A program made the translations under genes and the position numbers. Source: JBDTMC01 sp039934475 (GTDB lineage Bacteria > Acidobacteriota > Terriglobia > Bryobacterales > Bryobacteraceae). Taken from it: DNA of 6,723 bases. Below, one piece after another: positions 1-6,681 of this stretch. The notes beneath the pieces were generated by a model that did no database searches, was not told the DNA's origin, and was given only the letters and a program-made list of their open reading frames with translations. Positions within the stretch are counted from its first letter, which is position 1, and each line of letters opens with the position of its first letter. The stretch lies in the NCBI GenBank assembly GCA_039934475.1, contig JBDTMC010000433.1:1-6723 (forward strand), in the 5' to 3' direction.

Positions 1-2
1 GT

Positions 3-335
3 TTTGCCGGAGTGCCGTCGCGTCCCTTGCATGCTTCCGATCTGGAACCGGCCAAGATCTGGGCGACGGTGGACGACCGCGCACACAGAACTTGGGAGCG
101 AACCGTTAAATACTACGAGAGTCTGCGCCTGGTATATGAAATCCAGGCTCGTCTGAAGGAATGGACCGAGCAGGAAGAGGGTTATCGCAAGATCCCTTCC
201 GGCGGCGGTCAGGTTTTGGAACCGAAGGCCAAGACCCCGGCTGCTCCCGCGGCGACAGCGCCGCCCGGAGCAAGCGGGGAATCGACTGGAGGGTCGAGTG
301 TAAGTACAGGGGAGCGAGAGCAAGGGAGGCGATAG
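3..335 (+). CDS. C-terminal part of an unrecognised protein (5' end outside window)
   Basis: The reading frame is open from the first bases of the window, so the GTG at 12 is probably internal and the true start lies upstream. About 111 residues are visible. The first 60 or so are charged and probably helical, rich in Arg, Glu, Trp and Tyr, around the motif ERTVKYYESLRLVYEIQARL, and could form a coiled coil. The remainder is a low-complexity tail rich in Ala, Pro, Gly and Ser, ending in basic residues. No transmembrane segment, metal-binding cluster or catalytic motif is visible, and I do not recognise the family. The TAG stop at 333-335 is two bases before the next ATG, so it is almost certainly co-transcribed with the B-box gene. 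A sigma or anti-sigma gene is often found upstream of such cassettes, but nothing here confirms that identity. Confidence 0.6.
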   Translation, partial: FAGVPSRPLHASDLEPAKIWATVDDRAHRTWERTVKYYESLRLVYEIQARLKEWTEQEEGYRKIPSGGGQVLEPKAKTPAAPAATAPPGASGESTGGSSVSTGEREQGRR

Positions 336-337
336 TC

Positions 338-1036
338 ATGAACTGCGTAAATCATCTGGAAAACGAAGCGACCGCTTTTTGCCGGTCCTGCGGAAAGGCG
401 CTGTGCCCGCAATGCCAGCGCACCACACTAGGCACCGTGTATTGCGAGGAACACATCCCCGCATCTACCGGGGCTGCTCCTCCTCCGTCCAACCCCTACG
501 CGACTCCCTATACGGGACCGGTTGCCCCGCCGGCCTCGCCTCTAGTCAGCAACGTTTCGCCAGGTCTGGCGTTCGTCCTGGGGCTGATCCCGGGCGTGGG
601 CGCCATCTACAATGGCCAGTACGCCAAGGGACTGGTCCACGTGGTCGTCTTCGGACTGCTCATCAGCATCGCCAGTTCTTCGGCCTCCGGTGGCTTGGAA
701 TGGATTTTCGGCATGCTCATCCCGGCGTGGGTGTTCTACATGGCATTCGAGGCGTTCCACACGGCGACGCGCCGCCAGCTCGGCGAAACCGTGGACGAAT
801 TCTCGAGCCTCATCCCGTTAAAAGCGCAGGGTGGCGGCTTCCCGGTGACGGCAGTGCTGCTGATCGCCGTTGGTATCCTCTTCCTGCTGCATAACCTGGA
901 AATTATCCGGCTCTACCAGTTGCTACGTTACTGGCCGGTGTTCCTGATCGTGCTCGGCGCATACATGCTGTATGCCAGAGTGACCGATTCCGGGCCCACG
1001 GTCGTAACCCGGGAGGCGACCAATGAACGGCAGTAA
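338..1036 (+). CDS. B-box zinc-finger membrane protein with C-terminal LiaF-type transmembrane pair
   Basis: A 232-residue protein. Residues 3-39 hold a B-box-like zinc finger, with candidate ligands C3, H6, C15, C18, C23, C26, C36 and H39. A Pro/Ala-rich linker (41-70) leads to a membrane part: hydrophobic stretches near 76-90, 97-113 and 122-139, then a pair near 168-186 and 198-213. The motif GLIPGVGAIYNGQYAKG (82-98) recalls the TM2/small-membrane motif common in B-box proteins of this kind. The last pair, with LLRYWPVFLIVLGAYML, matches the LiaF/DUF5668 transmembrane pattern. The zinc finger is most simply cytoplasmic and may bind a protein partner; this is inference. The start at 338 is chosen over an in-frame upstream start at 161 because it begins directly at the zinc finger, has GGGAGG at 324-329 with 8-base spacing and avoids overlapping the preceding gene. 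The 3' end overlaps the next gene by 14 bases. Confidence 0.88.
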   Translation: MNCVNHLENEATAFCRSCGKALCPQCQRTTLGTVYCEEHIPASTGAAPPPSNPYATPYTGPVAPPASPLVSNVSPGLAFVLGLIPGVGAIYNGQYAKGLVHVVVFGLLISIASSSASGGLEWIFGMLIPAWVFYMAFEAFHTATRRQLGETVDEFSSLIPLKAQGGGFPVTAVLLIAVGILFLLHNLEIIRLYQLLRYWPVFLIVLGAYMLYARVTDSGPTVVTREATNERQ

Positions 1037-1226
1037 CCTCGCCCTCATACAGGCCGTTCGCGGACCGGTAATGTTGATCACCCTGGGAACCTTGTTGTCC
1101 ATCGACCACTTCGGTTCCTATAGCTTCTGGCGCACGTGGCCGGCCCTGATCATCGTGTTCGGACTGATGAAACTGTTGGAACGGGTGGGCGTGGAGCCAC
1201 CGCCCACCGGGGGAGGAATGTCATGA
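1023..1226 (+). CDS. Small two-helix membrane protein, LiaF-TM/DUF5668-like
   Basis: A 67-residue protein made almost entirely of two hydrophobic helices, near residues 13-31 and 39-54, with a short polar tail. The second helix contains FWRTWPALIIVFGLMKLLE, the Trp-Pro-hydrophobic-Gly pattern of LiaF-type transmembrane domains that also occurs in the proteins before and after it. The ATG at 1023 lies inside the last codons of the B-box gene, with GGGAGG at 1011-1016 at 6-base spacing. The stop overlaps the next start (ATGA at 1223-1226). This arrangement implies translational coupling. It may act as a membrane assembly partner of its neighbours; no enzymatic residues are present. Short length leaves some uncertainty, but the SD site, motif and exact packing support a real gene. 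Confidence 0.82.
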   Translation: MNGSNLALIQAVRGPVMLITLGTLLSIDHFGSYSFWRTWPALIIVFGLMKLLERVGVEPPPTGGGMS

Positions 1227-2671
1227 GACGCGGCTCTCTGGTTGCCCCTTTCCTGCTGATCCTGATCGGCATGTTGTTCCTGTTGAACAACATCCGTCCC
1301 GATTTGCCGCTGCTCGATATCGCGGGGCAATACTGGCCTTTGCTGCTCGTGGGTTGGGGCGTCCTGCGGCTGATCGAGGTCTTCTTCTGGCACTTCCAGC
1401 GCAAGCCGCTTCCGGTGAGCGGTGTTTCAGGCGGGGAATGGAGCCTGGTGGTGCTGATCGCTCTCATCGGCTCCGGCCTGTTCGTGGCCAATCGAGTCTC
1501 TCGCTGGCCGGTGAACTTCGGTATCCATGGGGCGGAAGTCTTCGGCGACACCTACGACTTTCCCGTCGAAGGCGAGAAGGCCGCTACCTCCAAGACTCCG
1601 CGCATCCTGGTTGAAAACCTGCGCGGCAACGCCCGCATCGTCGGCAGCGACGTAACCGTGGTGAAGGTCACTGGACGCAAGACGGTCCGCGCGCTGCGCC
1701 AGGAAGACGCTGACCGCGCCAACCGCGAGGCGCCCTTTGAGATCACTCAAAACGGCGACCAGATCGTTATCCGCACCAACCAGGAGCGCGCCTCCGGTGA
1801 CCAGCGTTTGAGCGCCGATCTGGAAATCAGCGTGCCGCGCGGCTCCAGTATCGAAGGTCGCGGCCGCTACGGCGACTTCGACATCACAGACGTTCTCGGC
1901 AAAGTGGATATCAACAGCGATAACGCCGGCGTTCGCATCCAGAATATCGGCGGCGACCTGCGCGTCGACGTTCGGCGCAGCGACATCGTCCGCGCCAGTG
2001 GCGTCAAAGGCTCCGTCGACGTTAAAGCCAGCAAGGGCCAGGACGTAGACCTTGATAACATCGCGGGTCCGGTCAACGTGGAAGGTACCTATACCGGGGA
2101 AGTGCAGTTCCGCAATCTCGCCAAACCTTTGAAGTATCAAACCGAACACACCGAGTTGCACGTGGAAAAGGTTCCAGGCGAACTGCGTCTTGCCTTGGGC
2201 GACCTTACCGGTAACAACATCACCGGTCCTATACGATTGAACGCCAATCGCTCCCGTGACGTGGAACTCTCCAACTACACCGACAGTGTCGATATCACGC
2301 TCGAACGCGGTGACATCGTTCTGCGTCCGGCGAAGAACTCGCTCGGGAAAGTGGAAGTGAAAACCCGTTCCGGCGACATTGAACTGGCGCTGCCATCGAA
2401 CGCGAAGTTTGAGATCTCTGCCAAGACCGATCACGGCAGCGTGCAGAACGAGTTCGGCGGTCCACTGAACGCTGAGAATAATGATCGCAGCGGATCGATG
2501 AATGGGAAAGTGGGTGTCGGCCCCATGCTGCGATTGAACACGGATCGGGGCGAAGTTCGTGTTCGGAAGTCCGAAGGCCAGGAAGTGGCGGAAGCGCCTC
2601 TGGCGCCATCGAATCCGCCCGCTCCACCAGCAGGAAAGGCGCCGCGCCGTCCGCCCACTGAAATGCAGTAA
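1223..2671 (+). CDS. Membrane-anchored DUF4097-type beta-solenoid protein with N-terminal LiaF-TM domain
   Basis: A 482-residue protein. Residues 5-22 and 37-56 are a LiaF/DUF5668-type helix pair (GMLFLLNN, then QYWPLLLVGWGVL), and a third hydrophobic segment covers about 72-90. From about 127 to 448 it is a DUF4097-like (adhesin-type) region. It contains at least eight rungs of 16-20 residues between 217 and 364, alternating hydrophobic beta strands with Gly/Asp/Asn turns (for example GDFDITDVLGKVDIN, then VRIQNIGGDLRVDV). A Pro-rich tail follows (456-482). The solenoid is probably on the outer face of the cytoplasmic membrane and may be a binding or structural surface; the function of DUF4097 is not firmly established. 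The start at 1223 is preferred over an in-frame upstream ATG at 1136: it has GGGAGG at 1211-1216 and puts the membrane domain at the N-terminus. It is the last gene of the operon, 24 bases before the terminator. Confidence 0.88.
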   Translation: MRRGSLVAPFLLILIGMLFLLNNIRPDLPLLDIAGQYWPLLLVGWGVLRLIEVFFWHFQRKPLPVSGVSGGEWSLVVLIALIGSGLFVANRVSRWPVNFGIHGAEVFGDTYDFPVEGEKAATSKTPRILVENLRGNARIVGSDVTVVKVTGRKTVRALRQEDADRANREAPFEITQNGDQIVIRTNQERASGDQRLSADLEISVPRGSSIEGRGRYGDFDITDVLGKVDINSDNAGVRIQNIGGDLRVDVRRSDIVRASGVKGSVDVKASKGQDVDLDNIAGPVNVEGTYTGEVQFRNLAKPLKYQTEHTELHVEKVPGELRLALGDLTGNNITGPIRLNANRSRDVELSNYTDSVDITLERGDIVLRPAKNSLGKVEVKTRSGDIELALPSNAKFEISAKTDHGSVQNEFGGPLNAENNDRSGSMNGKVGVGPMLRLNTDRGEVRVRKSEGQEVAEAPLAPSNPPAPPAGKAPRRPPTEMQ

Positions 2672-2695
2672 GGGTACTTTTCTCCCGCAAGTCAG

Positions 2696-2735
2696 GCAAC
2701 CCGTCCGGATTCTTCCGGGCGGGTTGCTTGTTTTT
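2696..2735 (+). terminator. Strong rho-independent terminator closing the B-box/DUF4097 operon
   Basis: The arms 2696-2708 and 2715-2727 form a 13-bp stem with one G-U pair and a 6-base loop (ATTCTT). The stem is followed directly by TTGTTTTT at 2728-2735. It lies 24 bases after the DUF4097 stop and 27 bases before the VWFA-related start, separating two transcription units on the same strand. Confidence 0.93.
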
Positions 2736-2762
2736 AGGGGCAAAAGTGAGACACTATACCGC

Positions 2763-4913
2763 ATGAAGTTGCCCCGTCGCTTGCTTGCTTCTGCGTTTGC
2801 CGTGCCATTTTTTCTTTTGAGCCAGCAGCCCGCCGCGGCGCCTCAAGCCGGCTCCACGTTCAAATCCACTAGTCAAGAGGTCGCGCTCGACCTCATCGTT
2901 CGCGATAAAAAAGGGAAGCAGATCAAGGACCTGCAGCTTAACGAAATCCAGGTAAGCGACAACGGCGCGGCCCAACAAATCAAGTCATTCCGGTTAATTG
3001 GCGGCGGCGACATCACTGCGGTTGGCCAGCAGCCAGGCGCGGCCCCGGCAGCCGTCAGGATGGCGGACCCCCAGCGTCAAGTTCGCGTCGTCACCTTCGC
3101 TTTCGAGCGGTTGGGCAGCGATGGCCGCAACCTCGCCAGGCAAGCCGCGCTCGAACTTTTGAAAGCCGAAGCGGGACCCAACGTCTACTACGCGGTGTTC
3201 TCCATCGATCAACGCCTTTCCATCCTCCAGCAGTACACTACGGACCGCGAGGCCGAAAAAAATGCCGTGATCAAGGCCACCACGGCAGGCTACTCGCTGT
3301 ACTCTGACGAATCGGACCGCATCGCGCAGGAGCTGAAGATCGTTGGTGCCCAAAATGCCGCCGGCGCCACCATCGCCACACCCGGAGCAGGAGGCGTTTC
3401 CGCCGAGCAGGGCGCCGCTATGGCCAATGCGCAGATGGCCCAGATGACTCTGAATATGCTGCAGTTTGCTCAGACTATGGAGCGGACACAGCAGAGCCGG
3501 GCTTCCATTTACGGACTGGAGTCACTCGTCAGGGAACAGTATCGACTGCCGGGCCGGAAAACCCTCCTTTATTTTTCAGAGGGCATGAATGTAACGCCGG
3601 AGATGGAGGATCGATTCAAAGCGATTATCAGCACCGCCAACCGCGCCAATGTCAGTGTCTATTGCATGGACGTTCGCGGCCTGGTGACGTACAACCAGAA
3701 CGGTAGCGGCGGATCGCAATTGACGCAGGCGACGTCTTCATCCCGCACCCAGGTCCTGGCGCGCAATGGTCCGGTAACTCCCGATCAGGCGCGTGGCGCC
3801 GAGATCGCCGAGAGCTCCATGCGCGCCAACGTCCAGAACAAAATGGAAGAACTCAGCGTGGAAACGGGTGGCGCCTTCATCGCCAACACGAACGACTTCA
3901 AGGGCCCGCTGCGCCGTATCAACGAAGAGATCGGCAGCTATTACGAAGTCACATACACCCCACAGATCGACATGTATGATGGCACTTTCCGAAAGATCGC
4001 TGTCAACGTCTCGCGGCCCGATCTGCGAGTGCAGACGCGCAGTGGCTACTTCGCGCTCCCCAGCCTGGAAGGCCAGACTCTGCTGCCTTATGAAGTCCCG
4101 ATGCTCCGCGCGCTTTCCACGGTTCCGGTGCCGCGCACCATTCCACTGCGCTCCACCGGCCTGCACTTCCAGGGCAAGGGTGGCGCGCCGGAGACAGTAG
4201 TGGTCATCGATATTCCGTTGGAAGGCATCGCGTTTAAGAAGGATGAGACGGCGCAGGCCTACCAGATGCACATGTCGGTGATGGCGATCTGCAAGAACTC
4301 CAAAGGGGAAGTGATCCAGAAACTGAGCCGGGATCTGCCTGTGGAAGGTCCGTTGTCGAATCTGGAAGCCACCCGTGCCGGGCACTTCATCTACACCCAG
4401 CATATACCTATGCCCGCCGGCCGCTACACACTGGAAACCGCGGTACTGGACCGCGAAACGATGAAAGTTTCTGCCAAGAAACAGGCACTGATCGTGCCCG
4501 GCACGCCCGCCGGAGTGAGTATCAGTGCGCTGGGCCTGGTCCGGAGCGTCGCTCCACTGGCCGCGGCAGAACAGGACATCGCCGATCCCCTCCAATTCAA
4601 AGGCGGTAAAGTGACGCTGTCTTTGGATGACACCGTGAAGAGCGGCGCGGGAGCCAAACTGTCGCTCTACTTCACCGCCTATCCCCAGGCGGGCGTCACT
4701 GAGCCCACCAAACTCGTCATGGAATTCCTACAGGACGGCAAAGCCGTAGTGCGCGGAGAGCCTGAATTGCCGCCGGCGGACGAGTTAGGACGTATCGCCT
4801 ACATCGCCACCATGCCGATTGACACGTTGAAGCCCGGCCAGTATGAAGTGCGCGTGACCGCCATTCAGGCCGGCAAAGCGGCTCAAGAGCATATGTTCCT
4901 GAATGTAGAGTGA
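2763..4913 (+). CDS. Secreted VWFA-related protein (acidobacterial TIGR03436-like)
   Basis: A 716-residue protein. Residues 1-26 form a signal peptide: basic KLPRR, a hydrophobic core, then a QQPAAA-type processing region. Residues 38-78 hold the characteristic leading segment (VALDLIVRDKKGKQIKDLQL, then EIQVSDNG). A von Willebrand factor A-like domain follows, with strands near 107-116, 141-147, 265-271 and 297-302, and the family signatures LPGRKTLLYFSEGM and ETGGAFIANTNDF (367-379). The usual DxSxS metal site is not visible; the first strand reads VVTFAFERLGSDG. An Ala/Met-rich stretch (about 196-240) interrupts the domain. Residues 440-716 look like beta-rich extracytoplasmic modules. The role is probably adhesion or protein binding outside the cytoplasmic membrane. 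The start at 2763 is fixed by the signal peptide although no good SD site precedes it; the frame stays open upstream to 2559, but that part lacks sense. The convergent gene ends 52 bases downstream. Confidence 0.9.
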   Translation: MKLPRRLLASAFAVPFFLLSQQPAAAPQAGSTFKSTSQEVALDLIVRDKKGKQIKDLQLNEIQVSDNGAAQQIKSFRLIGGGDITAVGQQPGAAPAAVRMADPQRQVRVVTFAFERLGSDGRNLARQAALELLKAEAGPNVYYAVFSIDQRLSILQQYTTDREAEKNAVIKATTAGYSLYSDESDRIAQELKIVGAQNAAGATIATPGAGGVSAEQGAAMANAQMAQMTLNMLQFAQTMERTQQSRASIYGLESLVREQYRLPGRKTLLYFSEGMNVTPEMEDRFKAIISTANRANVSVYCMDVRGLVTYNQNGSGGSQLTQATSSSRTQVLARNGPVTPDQARGAEIAESSMRANVQNKMEELSVETGGAFIANTNDFKGPLRRINEEIGSYYEVTYTPQIDMYDGTFRKIAVNVSRPDLRVQTRSGYFALPSLEGQTLLPYEVPMLRALSTVPVPRTIPLRSTGLHFQGKGGAPETVVVIDIPLEGIAFKKDETAQAYQMHMSVMAICKNSKGEVIQKLSRDLPVEGPLSNLEATRAGHFIYTQHIPMPAGRYTLETAVLDRETMKVSAKKQALIVPGTPAGVSISALGLVRSVAPLAAAEQDIADPLQFKGGKVTLSLDDTVKSGAGAKLSLYFTAYPQAGVTEPTKLVMEFLQDGKAVVRGEPELPPADELGRIAYIATMPIDTLKPGQYEVRVTAIQAGKAAQEHMFLNVE

Positions 4914-4925
4914 GCCCACGCACAC

Positions 4926-4957
4926 CGCCGAACCTGGGTGCGCATATCGATTCGGCG
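4926..4957. terminator. Possible weak bidirectional terminator between convergent genes
   Basis: A perfect 7-base inverted repeat (CGCCGAA at 4926-4932 and TTCGGCG at 4951-4957) spans an 18-base loop that includes the palindrome TGCGCA. It sits in the 52-base gap between two convergent stop codons, where a shared terminator is expected. No T-run follows on either strand, so it may only assist factor-dependent termination or be chance. Confidence 0.3.
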
Positions 4958-4965
4958 ATCCTTAC

Positions 4966-6573
4966 CTACGGCGTGACGTCGTCCACCGAAATCGCAAACA
5001 CGGTGGCGTAGTCTTTCACTGGCACAAAACTCAGCTCAAGTTTCGACTGCATGTTCGGACGCAACCCGCGGAACTTCACTTCATGGGCCCGATTGGCTCC
5101 CACCTGACTGTAGATATCCAGGTTACGCACCAGCGCCGCCCCATTACAAAAGACGTCGAAGATGCGCGTGCCGGTCCCGCCACCACCTGGGTTCTCCGAC
5201 CCCCAGTAGGTCTCCGCGAAATACAGCGAAACGTCGTAAACGCCGTCTACCGATACCGGGATCAGGTACGAGAAGTGTCCATACCGCTCGCGGGCAAAGA
5301 TCTCCGGCTCCGTTGTTCCTTGCACCGGGGAAGCATGGTCCGGTGAGACCCGGCCGCCCCGGGCATAGTTATCGCGCGCCCAAATCCTGCCCAGTGAGTC
5401 CTTGTAAGAAGCATCACGCGCAGTGATTCGAATCGGATTCAGCCGGTGCGGCCGGGCAGGCGTCAGTTCCACCGCGCAGATCATCGCCGCTGCCGACCGG
5501 GATACGAAGTTGAGTCGCAGCCGGCCTTCCGGTCCCGCTGTAATATCTTTGAACACCCGGACATCCGCCACGCGCGGCCCGGCCATGTCGGCAATCAGAT
5601 CGAAGTCGCTCAAGATCCGTCTGTTGTTGGCAATGACATGGAACACCCGGCTGTTTTCGCCACCACCCAGCGGCATCCCCGGTCCGTACTGTAGTTCGAC
5701 GAAGTAGAGCCGCAATTCCCAGGTGCCCGGTCCTAACGGAATGTCGTAGCGGAAGCTGCCCGTCCGCGCGGCCCGGAAGATCTCCGGGTTCGACGTCGCA
5801 TCAATGAACTGGTCGGGGAAGTGAACGATATCGCCACCGGAATAGAACTGATCTGGACCCCAGAGATCGCCGGCAGCGTCGCGAAAGGCGGTTGTACGTC
5901 CGACGCCAATCCGTACGGGATCAGCGGTGCTAATCCCCACTGGTTGACCGCCGACGCTAGCGCCCGAAGAAGGGTGGTCGCCGGCACTCTCACTCGACTG
6001 CTGGGGTGTTTGTTTGGTTGGCCTGAAAAAGAATCCAGTCAGCAGCGCTGCCACGACAATAGTGCCGAGTAGAACCCACCGGCCCATCCGGAATCCCTTG
6101 TCGGGAGAAAACACACTCGTTTCGACACGGATGGGCGCGGGCAGCTCAGCCGTAGCGGATGCCAGTTCTACACTCGCCGTTCCACCGGGAACGAACGTTG
6201 GAACGTAGGAGCCGGGTGGAATCACAATTCGCAACTGGCGATCATTTCCCTCCGTCTCGTAGTATTCTTTTAGCTTTTTGCGAAGACGATGAACTTCCAC
6301 CCGCGCGATTGCGTCTTCGGAAGGGTCGAAGGTAGTTGGCCGGCCAAGGAGATCGACCGCGATGCTGTACTCCTTGATGCGATCAGCTTCACCGTCGAAG
6401 ATCTTTTCACACAGATAACGTAGCAGCCGCGACATGCGCTGCGAGCGGGCGAAGGTGGCGGAAGCCAAGACCTTGCCGACTTCGGCTTTGGCATCCTCTA
6501 TCGTGGAGGTAACAACACGTACATCTCCCATCCGATTGTGCAACAGTGTATCAACCACCCCAGTGCTCGTCAA
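4966..6573 (-). CDS. Membrane-tethered winged-helix regulator with tandem malectin domains
   Basis: A 535-residue protein. Residues 31-127 form a winged-helix-like DNA-binding region common in Acidobacteriota: RLLRYLCEKIFDGEA, IKEYSIAVDLLGRP, then a recognition-helix-like DAIARVEVHRLRKKLKEYY (87-105) and a wing-like IVIPPGSYVPTF. This resembles the OmpR/ToxR fold. One transmembrane helix lies at about 166-183, followed by a Ser/Gly/Gln linker. Two malectin-like domains occupy about 219-372 and 380-534, each with a Trp-containing opening motif, PEIF, a G-x-F-x-Y strand, LYFxE and a Gly-rich loop (GGGENSRVF, GGGGTGTRIF). The likely topology is DNA-binding domain in the cytoplasm and malectin pair outside, as in ToxR/CadC one-component regulators; a carbohydrate signal is inferred. 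The start is uncertain: TTG at 6573 gives the longest frame, ATG at 6531 lacks an SD site. Both leave the domains intact. There is no visible operon partner. Confidence 0.85.
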   Translation of the reverse strand: MTSTGVVDTLLHNRMGDVRVVTSTIEDAKAEVGKVLASATFARSQRMSRLLRYLCEKIFDGEADRIKEYSIAVDLLGRPTTFDPSEDAIARVEVHRLRKKLKEYYETEGNDRQLRIVIPPGSYVPTFVPGGTASVELASATAELPAPIRVETSVFSPDKGFRMGRWVLLGTIVVAALLTGFFFRPTKQTPQQSSESAGDHPSSGASVGGQPVGISTADPVRIGVGRTTAFRDAAGDLWGPDQFYSGGDIVHFPDQFIDATSNPEIFRAARTGSFRYDIPLGPGTWELRLYFVELQYGPGMPLGGGENSRVFHVIANNRRILSDFDLIADMAGPRVADVRVFKDITAGPEGRLRLNFVSRSAAAMICAVELTPARPHRLNPIRITARDASYKDSLGRIWARDNYARGGRVSPDHASPVQGTTEPEIFARERYGHFSYLIPVSVDGVYDVSLYFAETYWGSENPGGGGTGTRIFDVFCNGAALVRNLDIYSQVGANRAHEVKFRGLRPNMQSKLELSFVPVKDYATVFAISVDDVTP

Positions 6574-6591
6574 TGTAACATTTGTACTCCT
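6570..6591 (-). promoter_or_regulatory. Shine-Dalgarno site and 3-codon mini-ORF overlapping the regulator start
   Basis: On the minus strand AGGAGT (6591-6586) lies 4 bases before an ATG (6581-6579), which opens the reading frame ATG TTA CAT TGA and stops at 6570. The TGA overlaps the TTG at 6573 (TTGA). The SD spacing suits the mini-ORF better than the TTG, which is 12 bases away. Translation of the regulator may therefore be coupled to termination on this Met-Leu-His leader. Chance is possible. Confidence 0.4.
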
Positions 6592-6636
6592 ATCAAAGGA
6601 AAACAGATCTTTCCACTTGACACTTCAGAGCTGTTC

Positions 6637-6659
6637 ACGTGCGGGCGATACCCGTACGT
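6637..6659. promoter_or_regulatory. Operator-like inverted repeat upstream of the regulator gene
   Basis: Nine-base arms, ACGTGCGGG (6637-6645) and CCCGTACGT (6651-6659), match at 8 of 9 positions around a 5-base centre (CGATA). The site lies between the candidate -10 box and the start of the convergent regulator, where an autoregulatory operator would act. As RNA, the plus-strand copy folds better (a G-U pair) than the minus-strand leader (an A-C mismatch), which argues for a DNA site, or for a structure in a transcript leaving rightward. Confidence 0.4.
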
Positions 6660-6681
6660 CGTGGACTCCCTAATGGATGTG

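Noticed and set aside
161..337. N-terminal extension of the B-box protein from ATG 161
   Set aside because: It would overlap the preceding gene by 175 bases and adds low-complexity Arg/Gly sequence; ATG 338 has the SD and the domain start.
379..894. 171-residue plus-strand frame within the B-box gene
   Set aside because: Arg/Pro/Gly-rich out-of-frame shadow; the other frame has a zinc finger and membrane helices.
2559..2762. N-terminal extension of the VWFA-related protein
   Set aside because: The extension crosses the DUF4097 stop and the terminator hairpin and would bury the signal peptide.
1427..2764. 445-residue open frame on the minus strand
   Set aside because: It lies wholly opposite the DUF4097 gene and reads as low-sense Val/Ala/Asp/Phe-rich protein, as expected from the antisense frame of a GC-rich gene; no motif or SD supports it.
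3738..4595. 285-residue open frame on the minus strand
   Set aside because: Antisense shadow of the VWFA-related gene, rich in His/Arg/Gln with no recognisable domain.
6617..6622. Perfect TTGACA on the plus strand as a -35 box
   Set aside because: No -10-like hexamer at 16-19 bases downstream; that stretch is GC-rich and part of the inverted repeat.
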